Below are positions 7,787 through 15,354 of a stretch of 64,000 bases of DNA, piece after piece. Each line of letters opens with the position of its first letter. The first letter of the stretch is position 1. This DNA comes from Eubacteriaceae bacterium (GTDB lineage Bacteria > Bacillota > Clostridia > Eubacteriales > Eubacteriaceae), in assembly GCA_012522805.1 (NCBI GenBank), contig JAAYJS010000018.1, forward strand, positions 124,001 through 188,000, written 5' to 3'. Under the pieces are notes generated by a model, which was not told the origin of the DNA, ran no database searches, and was given only the letters and a program-made list of their open reading frames with translations. A program made the translations under genes and the position numbers.

Positions 7787-8302
7787 ATGAAACAATATAA
7801 AGGAAAGCAGAATCAAAAAGATACCTGTCGTCAAAGCATCGCTTTGATTCAACAGGGGAGTATCCGATATTGCACATCCGCTTGTTTGTGCGGCATACCC
7901 TGTCGCTATGACGGCCGTGCCAATACCGTGGAAATTTTAAAAAAAGCCTACGAAAAAGGCCAGGTGTTGCCTCTTTGCCCCGAAGTATTGGGTGGCCTAT
8001 CCACTCCCAGAGCCCCGGCGGAAATAAAAGGTGCAGGTTCAAAGATTAAAGTGTATAATAGTGAAAATTGCGATGTGACAGTCGCTTTTGTGAAGGGGGC
8101 AGAAATAGCACTACAAAAAGCTGCGGCATGGGGCGAAAAAATTGTTGTTTTAAAAAGCAAGAGTCCATCCTGTGGGCTGGGCGTCATCTACGACGGTACC
8201 TTTACCGGAACCTTGGTATCCGGAAATGGTGTAGCAGCACAGGCTTTCTTAGATGCAGGCTACTGCGTGTTGACAGAAAAAGATCTCGTTGATTCGATTT
8301 AA
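7787..8302 (+). CDS. DUF523 family cysteine-rich protein
   Basis: A 171-residue protein of the DUF523 family, whose biochemical role is unknown. The core motifs are all present: CTSACLCGIPCRYDGR (about residues 30-45), LPLCPEVLGGLSTPR, DVTVAFVKGAEIAL and the LKSKSPSCGLGVIYDGTFTG segment. The four conserved cysteines suggest metal or Fe-S binding. About 25 basic, polar residues precede the usual family N-terminus. A weak GGAG lies ahead of the ATG. It stands alone between the thioesterase terminator and ddl. Confidence 0.88.
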   Translation: MKQYKGKQNQKDTCRQSIALIQQGSIRYCTSACLCGIPCRYDGRANTVEILKKAYEKGQVLPLCPEVLGGLSTPRAPAEIKGAGSKIKVYNSENCDVTVAFVKGAEIALQKAAAWGEKIVVLKSKSPSCGLGVIYDGTFTGTLVSGNGVAAQAFLDAGYCVLTEKDLVDSI

Positions 8303-8384
8303 AAGGTCCTGCTCTTTAAAACCTAAGGTAAGAACATAGAATACAAAAGTTTTGATTGAGACGTTATATTAATAAGGAGTTGAG

Positions 8385-9440
8385 ATGAAAGATAAAATCC
8401 ATTTAGCGTTGTTTTTTGGTGGGCAATCGGGAGAGCACGAAGTATCCAGAGTGTCCGCATACAATATTGTAGGCGCGATAGATCCCCAAAAATACCAATT
8501 GACTTTGATCGGAATTACGAAAAAGGGAAAAATGATACGCTATACCGGCCCCTTAGATGCCATTCCGGGGGGAGAATGGGAAAACAATCGCGGTTACTTG
8601 GTGGAGGCTATGGATTTTTTCAACGATCCATTTTTGCAAAGTATCGACATTTGCTTTCCGGTCCTCCATGGCCCCATGGGCGAAGACGGCACCATTCAAG
8701 GATTGTTTGAATTGATCAACAAACCCTATGTGGGGTGCGGTGTCTTAAGTTCCGCCGTTGGAATGGACAAACATTTTTCGAAATTGGCTTTTGAACGGGC
8801 GGGTATTCCCACCGGTCCATACCAGGCCTACCATTCTTATCAATACGTAGAAGATCCGGAAAGTTTTATGGCGGATATTCAAAAGAGATTGAACTACCCC
8901 ATCTTTGTTAAGCCCGCCAACATGGGCTCTTCAGTGGGTATTTCTAAAGTGCATACCCATGAAGAATTACAACCGGCTTTGGAATTGGCCTTTGAGTACG
9001 ATCACAAAATCATTGTAGAAGCGGGAATAGACGGCCATGAGATTGAATGTGCCATTTTAGAAGATGGCGACACCCTCAGGGCAAGCACCCCCGGACAAAT
9101 TGTGGCATCCAAAGAGTTTTACGACTACGAGGCGAAATATTCCGACGATGAGGATTCTGAGATCATCATTCCGGCGCCCTTAGACCCTCAAACGACAGAA
9201 GACATTAAAACCTATGCCATCAAAGCGTTCCGCGCAATCGAAGGCTCCGGTCTATCCCGGGTGGATTTTTTTGTAGAGAAGACAACCGGAGAAATCTTTA
9301 TAAATGAAATCAACACGTTGCCCGGTTTTACCAATATCTCCATGTATCCTAAAATGTGGGAAGCCGACGGCATCCCCTACAAAACATTAGTCGACAGATT
9401 AATTCAAAGTGCATCGAGAAAAATAAAAACCCGAGATTAA
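8385..9440 (+). CDS. ddl: D-alanine--D-alanine ligase
   Basis: A 351-residue cytoplasmic ATP-grasp ligase that joins two D-Ala for peptidoglycan precursors. The N-terminus has the GGQSGEHEVSRVSA loop with the catalytic Glu and Ser. KPANMGSSVGISK is the ATP-binding loop, SKEFYDYEAKY is the omega loop whose Tyr is typical of true D-Ala-D-Ala ligases rather than VanA/VanB D-lactate ligases, and FINEINTLPGFT supplies Mg ligands. The ATG follows AAGGAG. It is about 80 bp from DUF523 and 55 bp before DUF1934. Confidence 0.96.
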   Translation: MKDKIHLALFFGGQSGEHEVSRVSAYNIVGAIDPQKYQLTLIGITKKGKMIRYTGPLDAIPGGEWENNRGYLVEAMDFFNDPFLQSIDICFPVLHGPMGEDGTIQGLFELINKPYVGCGVLSSAVGMDKHFSKLAFERAGIPTGPYQAYHSYQYVEDPESFMADIQKRLNYPIFVKPANMGSSVGISKVHTHEELQPALELAFEYDHKIIVEAGIDGHEIECAILEDGDTLRASTPGQIVASKEFYDYEAKYSDDEDSEIIIPAPLDPQTTEDIKTYAIKAFRAIEGSGLSRVDFFVEKTTGEIFINEINTLPGFTNISMYPKMWEADGIPYKTLVDRLIQSASRKIKTRD

Positions 9441-9495
9441 TGCTTGATAATTACCCTAAAGAGTGGTTTAATGAATTGGAATGAAAGGAGACGTT

Positions 9496-9936
9496 ATGAA
9501 AGATAGAAAAAAAGTCTGGCTGTCTATTACCGGTATCGTCAACGATATGGAAAATAGCGACAAGGACACCATGCAATTCCTTACAGAAGGAGATATGTAT
9601 CGCGAAAGCAACGCCTCCTGCTTCACCTATTTGGAAACAGCTGTATCGGGAATGGAAGGCACGACCACCACAGTGATGGTCGAGCCGAAAAAAGTGTCGG
9701 TCATCCGTTTGGGGACGGTCAACAGCATTATGGAGTTTGTGAGCGGCCAAAAAAATGTGACCCAAGTCAACACACCCTATGGTTCCATTAACATGGGTGT
9801 TGTAACGCGGGATATCGACATTCGTTACAATGATATCGATGAACCGGTTAAGGTCAATGTTCAATACGATATCAAGCTGGAAGGGTATACCAATTCGGAA
9901 AACACCTTGCAAATAGAAGTGAAAGACTACCAATAG
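9496..9936 (+). CDS. DUF1934 (YwiB-like) beta-barrel protein
   Basis: A 146-residue calycin-like protein of family DUF1934. It opens with KVWLSITGIVND and alternates short beta strands ending in DIDIRYNDIDEPVKVNVQYDIKLEG. Family members sit directly upstream of argS in many Firmicutes, as here, but their job is unknown. The ATG at 9496 is preferred over 9481 because AAAGGAG sits just before it. A terminator hairpin separates it from argS. Confidence 0.88.
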   Translation: MKDRKKVWLSITGIVNDMENSDKDTMQFLTEGDMYRESNASCFTYLETAVSGMEGTTTTVMVEPKKVSVIRLGTVNSIMEFVSGQKNVTQVNTPYGSINMGVVTRDIDIRYNDIDEPVKVNVQYDIKLEGYTNSENTLQIEVKDYQ

Positions 9937-9940
9937 CATG

Positions 9941-9973
9941 AAAAGGCGACGGTGCCCTGCGCCTCGCCTTTTT
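9941..9973 (+). terminator. Hairpin terminator between DUF1934 and argS
   Basis: AAAGGCGA and TCGCCTTT pair, enclosing a GC-rich loop, and five T follow. It may only attenuate, since argS starts 14 bases later without an obvious new promoter. Confidence 0.75.
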
Positions 9974-9986
9974 CTATGGAGGAAGA

Positions 9987-11675
9987 ATGTATATTCGAGA
10001 AAAAAACGAAGAAATAATTGAAAACGTCATCTCAACTGCCCTCATCTCTGCGATGGAAAAGGGCGATTTTCAAGTAGAAACCCTACCGGAGATCATGCTG
10101 GAGGTACCGCGGGAAAAGGAACACGGCGATTATGCCACCAACATCGCCATGCTTTTGCCAAAGCTGGCAAAAAAAGCACCGAGGGTGATAGCGCAAAGTA
10201 TTGTAGACAACGCGATGATTGACGATACGCCCATCAAGTCGATCGAAATTGCCGGTCCGGGCTTTATCAACTTCAGATTGAAAGACCAATGGCTTGATGA
10301 AGTGGTTACACAAATCCATGAAATGGGCAACGACTACGGAAAAACAACGGGACATCGCGGCAAAACCTACAACTTAGAATTTGTATCCGCTAACCCTACC
10401 GGGCCAATGCACATGGGCAATGCCCGGGGTGGCGCCATAGGCGATATCTTAGCCTCCATTGCCCAATGGACCGGTTACGAAGTGACACGGGAGTTTTACA
10501 TCAACGATGCGGGCAATCAAATAGAAAAATTCGGCGATTCCCTAGACGTGCGTTTTCGTCAATTGATGGGCGAAGACATTCCCTTCCCAGAAGACGGCTA
10601 TCAGGGAGAGGATATCACCGAGCACATGCAAACTTTTATCGAAGAAGAAGGCGGTACTGACGCTTGCGCCCGCTATATGCAAATGGAGGAGGCGCAAAGA
10701 AAAGAAATTTTTGTCCAACGCTGCCTCAAGCTGAACATTTCAAAAATGCAAAAGGATTTAGAAACCTACGGCATTCACTACGACGTGTGGTTTTCGGAAC
10801 AGAGCTTGTATGAAAACAAGGATATCGAAAAGGCGTTAACACTTTTAAAAGAAAGTGGCGATACCTACGAAGAGGAAGGGGCTCTGTGGTTTGCGACGAC
10901 AAAATACGGGTGCGAAAAGGACGATGTCCTCGTACGCAACAACGGTCTGCCCACCTATTTTTTAGGCGACATTGCCTATCATTTAAACAAATTTGTGACT
11001 CGGGGGTTTGACCGTTGCATCAACGTTTGGGGCGCGGACCATCACGGGCATATTGCTCGGCTTAAAGCAGCCATGACAGCCACCGGCGTGGATGCCCATC
11101 GGTTGGATATCGTCACCATGCAATTGGTGCGTCTGATGCGAGACGGCGAAACCGTCAGAATGTCCAAACGCAAAGGCGAAACCGTTTCCTTGGTGGACTT
11201 GATCGAGGAAGTTGGCAAAGATGCAGCCCGTTTCTTTTTCAACTTGCGTTCGCCGGACAGTCACTTTGATTTCGACTTGGGATTGGCCTTGGAACAATCC
11301 AACGACAACCCCGTTTTTTATGTCCAATATGCCCACGCCAGAATCTGTTCAATTCTCAGACAGATGGAAGAGGAACAACCACAATCCGATTTGAATTTAA
11401 CCCTTCTCAAAGAACCGGAAGAAAAAAGCTTGATGCTCAGATTATCGACCTTACCGGAAGAAATCATCATCGCAGAAGAAAAGATGGACCCCAGTCGCTT
11501 GACCCGCTATGCCATCGACTTGGCCTCGGACTTTCATAGTTTTTACAATGCGTGCCGTGTTCGTGTGGATGATGAAGGCCTGCGCAACGCGCGTTTGGCT
11601 TTAATTCAAGCGACACGTACCGTTCTTAAAAATACACTCACCCTACTGGGGGTGGAAGCTCCGGAAAGAATGTGA
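9987..11675 (+). CDS. argS: Arginyl-tRNA synthetase
   Basis: A 562-residue class I synthetase that charges tRNA-Arg. The HIGH-type signature is PTGPMHMGNARGGAIGD, the KMSKS-type loop is VRMSKRKGETVSL, and DPSRLTRYAIDLASDFHSFYN is the anticodon-binding helical domain near the C-terminus. An N-terminal additional domain (residues 1-115) recognises the tRNA elbow. GGAGGAAGA precedes the ATG. The stop TGA shares its last base with the ATG of tcdA, so the two are co-translated. There is no T-box upstream. Confidence 0.97.
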   Translation: MYIREKNEEIIENVISTALISAMEKGDFQVETLPEIMLEVPREKEHGDYATNIAMLLPKLAKKAPRVIAQSIVDNAMIDDTPIKSIEIAGPGFINFRLKDQWLDEVVTQIHEMGNDYGKTTGHRGKTYNLEFVSANPTGPMHMGNARGGAIGDILASIAQWTGYEVTREFYINDAGNQIEKFGDSLDVRFRQLMGEDIPFPEDGYQGEDITEHMQTFIEEEGGTDACARYMQMEEAQRKEIFVQRCLKLNISKMQKDLETYGIHYDVWFSEQSLYENKDIEKALTLLKESGDTYEEEGALWFATTKYGCEKDDVLVRNNGLPTYFLGDIAYHLNKFVTRGFDRCINVWGADHHGHIARLKAAMTATGVDAHRLDIVTMQLVRLMRDGETVRMSKRKGETVSLVDLIEEVGKDAARFFFNLRSPDSHFDFDLGLALEQSNDNPVFYVQYAHARICSILRQMEEEQPQSDLNLTLLKEPEEKSLMLRLSTLPEEIIIAEEKMDPSRLTRYAIDLASDFHSFYNACRVRVDDEGLRNARLALIQATRTVLKNTLTLLGVEAPERM

Positions 11676-12361
11676 TGGATCCCATATTTTCTCGCGCTTA
11701 TCCTCTTATCGGCTCCGAGGGTGTCGAGATTTTGCAACAAGCAAAGGTGCTGGTTTTCGGCGTTGGAGGTGTCGGTTCCTATACGGTGGAAGCCTTGGCG
11801 CGGTCGGGTATCGGTCACTTGGCGTTGGTGGATAAAGATGTGATCGATGAAACGAATTTAAACCGCCAATTGATCGCAACGAGGCAAACCGTCGGCTTGG
11901 ACAAGGTTGATGTGGCTGCCCGTCGCATTTACGAAATAAACCCGGCGGCACTGGTAACGATAGAAAAAAAGGAAGTAACCACCCACAATATAGAGGAGTT
12001 TTCGCTGGAAGATTACGATTATGTTGTCGATGCCATCGACAGCGTCTCTTCGAAAATTGCCATCATCGAAGCTTGTCATCACAACCAGGTGGGTTGCATT
12101 TCCGCAATGGGTACCGGTAACAAATTGGACCCGACTGCCTTCGTGGTGACGGATATTGCAAAAACTTCCTATTGTCCCTTAGCCAAGGTCGTGCGACAGG
12201 CTTTAAAGAAAAAAGGCATACAGGGCCACAAAGTGGTGTACTCCACGGAACAACCTAAAATACGTTGTACACCGCCGGCCACAGTATCCTTCGTGCCACC
12301 GGTTGCGGGTCTCATCCTGGCTGGGGAAGTCGTTCAAGACTTAATTAAAAAACAACTTTAG
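11675..12361 (+). CDS. tcdA: tRNA threonylcarbamoyladenosine dehydratase (TcdA/CsdL)
   Basis: A 228-residue ThiF/E1-like enzyme that uses ATP to cyclise t6A37 of tRNAs to ct6A. The adenylate-binding GVGGVGSYTVEALARSG and the following DKDVIDETNLNRQL motif are textbook. DAIDSVSSKIAII is the second conserved block. The short alternative start GTG at 11672 is less likely than ATG at 11675. Overlap with argS makes the pair an operon of two tRNA-related enzymes. The tsaE gene for the precursor t6A lies in the same window at 60.8 kb. Confidence 0.9.
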   Translation: MDPIFSRAYPLIGSEGVEILQQAKVLVFGVGGVGSYTVEALARSGIGHLALVDKDVIDETNLNRQLIATRQTVGLDKVDVAARRIYEINPAALVTIEKKEVTTHNIEEFSLEDYDYVVDAIDSVSSKIAIIEACHHNQVGCISAMGTGNKLDPTAFVVTDIAKTSYCPLAKVVRQALKKKGIQGHKVVYSTEQPKIRCTPPATVSFVPPVAGLILAGEVVQDLIKKQL

Positions 12362-12370
12362 GACAAAGGG

Positions 12371-12709
12371 ATGAATCAAAAAACAAATGGTAGGGCTTTC
12401 AACTTCCTACGTCGAAAAAAAATAGAAGACATGGTATTTTCCGGTTTGTTTTTCTTTCAGACCGACAAGGGTTTGCCTTATTGCCAAGCCTTTAACTTCA
12501 CTTTTTCAGATGAGCCCAAACATCGGATCATGCAGATGATCGCTTTGTTGGCAGTGGTTGTGTCCGTGAGTTTTCTCAATAGCTTGCTTCGCAATGTCGT
12601 CAGGCTGATTCGACAGGATCGGGCAGCTCAACAAAAAAAGAAGCGCTTAAAAAATAAGAAAGAAAAGGGTAACAGTTCAAATGGGAATGGACCGATGCCC
12701 TCATCTTGA
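12371..12709 (+). CDS. Hypothetical small membrane protein
   Basis: A 112-residue protein I do not recognise. One hydrophobic helix spans about residues 54-72 (MQMIALLAVVVSVSFLNSLL), followed by a very basic tail rich in Lys/Arg and ending in Ser/Asn/Gly. It begins nine bases after tcdA and ends just before a terminator, so it is the last gene of the argS-tcdA transcript. The AAAGG near the ATG is a fair ribosome site. Confidence 0.6.
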   Translation: MNQKTNGRAFNFLRRKKIEDMVFSGLFFFQTDKGLPYCQAFNFTFSDEPKHRIMQMIALLAVVVSVSFLNSLLRNVVRLIRQDRAAQQKKKRLKNKKEKGNSSNGNGPMPSS

Positions 12710-12717
12710 TAAAAGTT

Positions 12718-12768
12718 AACCCGAGTTCTACCGCACCTTTCAGTGCTTTTGAACTCGGGTTGTTTTAA
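12718..12768 (+). terminator. Rho-independent terminator of the argS-tcdA transcript
   Basis: AACCCGAGTTC pairs perfectly with GAACTCGGGTT, then GTTTT. The loop itself contains GCACC/GGTGC-like pairing. Confidence 0.85.
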
Positions 12769-12785
12769 TGGATCGCCGATGCAAT

Positions 12786-13112
12786 TCAAAAATGGCGCTT
12801 CTGCATATTTTTAAAGCCGGCAACCAGATGTCTCAATTGCCAATGGGAAGGAACGATAAAGGTACGCTCGGGGTTGGTGTAAAGAATGGGAAGAATGGTA
12901 TAGAGCGTTCCGTTTTGCCAGATAGTCAGTATGTCGCCGGCTTCCGGATGCATTGCCACAGATACCTCATCAACACGGTCAAAGGAAAGGATGGGATGCC
13001 TTTGTGTTGCATCAACTAAAGAAAATCCGCGCTCCGTTTCCATCAAAATGGCGGTGTCAGCGGTGCGCAATGTCTCGGGCCATGTTCCTACCGTAAACAA
13101 TACTTTGACCAT
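12786..13112 (-). CDS. Hypothetical protein
   Basis: A 108-residue protein of unknown family, rich in beta-strand-like segments (KVLFTVG; TAILMETERGFSLVD; EVSVAMHPEAGDILTIWQNGTLYTILP). It has no transmembrane helix or signal peptide. A good AAGGAG lies eight bases ahead of the ATG on the minus strand, which is the main support that it is real. It is monocistronic and diverges from the metallo-hydrolase gene. Confidence 0.6.
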   Translation of the reverse strand: MVKVLFTVGTWPETLRTADTAILMETERGFSLVDATQRHPILSFDRVDEVSVAMHPEAGDILTIWQNGTLYTILPILYTNPERTFIVPSHWQLRHLVAGFKNMQKRHF

Positions 13113-13273
13113 CCTTGACTCCTTTCCGGGAATCCTTTCTCACTAGGCTTTTATACCGAACAACAAGAATAAAATAACACAGTTCTCTTATTTTTAGCAA
13201 AATCATCCGAGATTATCGCTGTTCTTAAGAAAAAATGTGCAGAATAGAAGCGAATCAAATGTATCAGACTCAA

Positions 13274-13287
13274 TGACCGATCAGTCA
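13274..13287. promoter_or_regulatory. TGACCGATCAGTCA dyad (TetR-type operator candidate)
   Basis: A near-perfect 14-bp palindrome (one mismatched pair) 19 bp before the hydrolase ATG. The TGAC...GTCA half-sites resemble operators of many TetR/AcrR regulators. No regulator gene is adjacent. Confidence 0.4.
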
Positions 13288-13305
13288 ATCATAACGGAGG
13301 AAAAA

Positions 13306-14337
13306 ATGATAGAAGAAATTCGAAAAAATATATACAGATGTGAAGTCCCCTTGCCGAAGAGCCCTCTTAAGTGGATCAACAATTATGTCGTTGTTGGGGA
13401 TCAAAGAACCTTGGTGGTGGACACGGCCTTTAACAACCCCGATTGTTTCGATGCCTTCATGGCAAACATGGAAACCCTCAAGGTGGATCTCAGCAAGACC
13501 GATGTCGTCATTACCCATTTACATGCCGATCATTCCGGCTTAATCGCCGAGCTTTATGCCAGAGGTGCCACGATTTACGGTCCGGAACTGGACATCGAAG
13601 TGTTTACCAGACATATGGGCAGCGATGCTTATTATGACAGGTTTCTTCATTTTATGACGATGTTCGGTATGTCAAACCCTACCATCGCATTTTTTGAAAA
13701 GCACCCCGCCAGGCGGTACACAACTTCTCCGGAATTCGAATTCACACCTGTTAAGGAAGGGGATATCTTCGATTTGGGAGAGTATCAATTTCAAGTTATT
13801 TCCGTGCCAGGACACACACCGTCCATGATTAACTTATACGATGAAAAACACAAGGTGTACCTCTCTGCAGACCATGTTTTGGATACCATTACCCCCAACA
13901 TTTCTTATTGGGGTCCGGAATACCCGGTTATTTTGGAGACCTATTTTAAAAGCTTGATGAAAATTATAACCATTCCGGTAGAGGTGATGTTGCCGGCCCA
14001 CCGCAATGTCATAGAAGACCACCCCAGAAGAATCATCGAATTGTTGGACCATCACCGTTTCCGTTTAATGGAAGTAGAAGAAATTTTACAACAAGCAGAT
14101 CGAGAAATGACCGTTCTCGAAGTAACCCAAAAAATGAAGTGGCGGATCAGAGCCAAAAGCTGGGAAGAATTCCCCGATCCACAAAAAGCCTTTGCAACCG
14201 GGGAAGCCATGGTCCATCTAGAATATTTGGCGGCAAAAGATCGTATCGACTTGCGTATTGACGACAACGGTGTTTATTATTTCAGCCGTCGAGATAACAG
14301 GGTAAGCCAAGACTATCCCGTCGTTATCAGAGCGTAG
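13306..14337 (+). CDS. Metallo-beta-lactamase-fold hydrolase
   Basis: A 343-residue cytoplasmic hydrolase. The zinc motif THLHADHSG (His71, His73, Asp75, His76) is complete, with further ligands in VPGHTPSM, LSADHVLD and PAHR. The C-terminal 90 residues (about 250-343) form an extra helical domain often seen in lactonase- or thioesterase-like MBL proteins. The substrate cannot be read from sequence. The ATG at 13306 follows AACGGAGG; an in-frame upstream ATG at 13237 lacks a ribosome site. A possible TetR-type operator lies directly upstream. Confidence 0.88.
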   Translation: MIEEIRKNIYRCEVPLPKSPLKWINNYVVVGDQRTLVVDTAFNNPDCFDAFMANMETLKVDLSKTDVVITHLHADHSGLIAELYARGATIYGPELDIEVFTRHMGSDAYYDRFLHFMTMFGMSNPTIAFFEKHPARRYTTSPEFEFTPVKEGDIFDLGEYQFQVISVPGHTPSMINLYDEKHKVYLSADHVLDTITPNISYWGPEYPVILETYFKSLMKIITIPVEVMLPAHRNVIEDHPRRIIELLDHHRFRLMEVEEILQQADREMTVLEVTQKMKWRIRAKSWEEFPDPQKAFATGEAMVHLEYLAAKDRIDLRIDDNGVYYFSRRDNRVSQDYPVVIRA

Positions 14338-14363
14338 TAGCCGGTCATAATAAGGCAAAAAAT

Positions 14364-14434
14364 TCGACCTTCAATTGACATAGTCCCAACCTCTAAACTG
14401 TTTTAGAGGTTTTTTAATGCCAACTGAAGGTCGA
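14364..14434. terminator. Nested inverted repeats with terminator at the core
   Basis: The inner hairpin AACCTCTAAA/TTTAGAGGTT (14388-14411) followed by six T is a normal terminator for the hydrolase gene. An outer pair of arms (14364-14377 and 14421-14434, 13 of 14 matching, TCGACCTTCAATTG versus its complement) encloses it. Confidence 0.75.
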
Positions 14435-14495
14435 TTGGTGAAAGTATTAAAGAAATGCTCATCAACGGGTGCCCCGTCGCGATCATTTAATCCTT

Positions 14496-15170
14496 TTACT
14501 TAGTGGGTAAAAAACGAAATAGTTGTCCAGCCAATGCTGATGCCGGCATACTCTGAATGACGATTTTCCCGGGGCCGGTTACTTTGGTGTTAAAAATGCC
14601 CTCTCCGCCGAATAACATATTTTTAACGCCGGGCACTTGTTGAATATCCATGGTGCAACTCGCATCCATAGCAGCGAGATAACCGGTATCGATGATCATC
14701 GACTCGCCGGCTGCCAATTGGTACTCCTTTGCGTAACCGTCAATTTCTAAAAAAGCCGTTCCATTTCCGGACAGTTTTTGCATGATGAAACCTTCGCCAC
14801 CGAAGAAACCCGCAGAAAATTTTTTCTGAAAGTGAACGGAAAGTTCAACGCCGGATTCCGAGGCTAAAAATGCGGATTTTTGAACGATGATCGAGTTGTT
14901 CGGTGAAATCTGTACAGGAAGGATTGAGCCAGGCAAACTGGATGCAAAAGCAATCATGCCCTGTCCACCTTCTGCAGTATACAGATTCTGAAACATGTTC
15001 TCACCGGAGAAAAGACGACCGAGCATCTTCCCGGCACCGCCGCCTTTTGTAGACATTTTCATGTTCGGACTCATCCAAGCCATACCGCCGCCTTCGCTGA
15101 TCATTGTTTCCCCAGACGATAGGGTACAAATGACAACCGGTAGCGGAGTGCCTTCAATTTTATACTCCAT
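14496..15170 (-). CDS. AIM24/TIGR00266 family protein
   Basis: A 224-residue protein of the DUF124/TIGR00266 family, related to mitochondrial AIM24 and of unknown molecular function. It shows the Gly-rich repeats typical of the family (ISEGGGMAWMSPNMKM; FFGGEGFIMQKLSGNGTAFL; LFGGEGIFNTKVTGPGKI), which fold as a beta-helix-like trimer. The ATG at 15170 follows AAAGGAGG; the upstream in-frame ATG at 15233 has no ribosome site. It is monocistronic and separate from the bza operon by a terminator and about 130 bp. Confidence 0.88.
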   Translation of the reverse strand: MEYKIEGTPLPVVICTLSSGETMISEGGGMAWMSPNMKMSTKGGGAGKMLGRLFSGENMFQNLYTAEGGQGMIAFASSLPGSILPVQISPNNSIIVQKSAFLASESGVELSVHFQKKFSAGFFGGEGFIMQKLSGNGTAFLEIDGYAKEYQLAAGESMIIDTGYLAAMDASCTMDIQQVPGVKNMLFGGEGIFNTKVTGPGKIVIQSMPASALAGQLFRFLPTK

Positions 15171-15284
15171 GATTGCCTCCTTTGCTGTTTTGATCTTCGT
15201 CTTCATTATATATTTTCTGAATGGTCGGGTCAAGAAAAGAATGTATTAAAATAGTAATATTTAAAAAAAGTGATAGATTAAAAA

Positions 15285-15298
15285 TCCATCATGATGGA
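15285..15298. repeat. Perfect 14-bp palindrome
   Basis: TCCATCATGATGGA is fully self-complementary and lies between the AIM24-like gene and the bza terminator. It could be an operator for the AIM24-like gene or a minor hairpin. Confidence 0.45.
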
Positions 15299-15303
15299 GA
15301 AAG

Positions 15304-15348
15304 AGCCAAGGACACAGGGGTGACCCTTGTGTCCTTGGCTGGTTTTTT
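15304..15348. terminator. Terminator at the end of the bza operon
   Basis: A 17-bp near-perfect stem (AGCCAAGGACACAGGGG with its complement) seven bases beyond the bzaE stop. The T-run is on the plus strand, and the minus strand has only a short T-rich tail, so it may act in both directions. Confidence 0.8.
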
Positions 15349-15354
15349 AAAGAA

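Noticed and set aside
9451-9939. 162-codon minus-strand reading frame opposite the DUF1934 gene
   Set aside because: It is the antisense shadow of a gene with a strong ribosome site and a recognised family; low-complexity composition.
9941-9986. T-box leader for argS (and likewise for trpS and cysS)
   Set aside because: No GGTGG-type T-box sequence or specifier hairpin fits into the short leaders; only ordinary hairpins are present.
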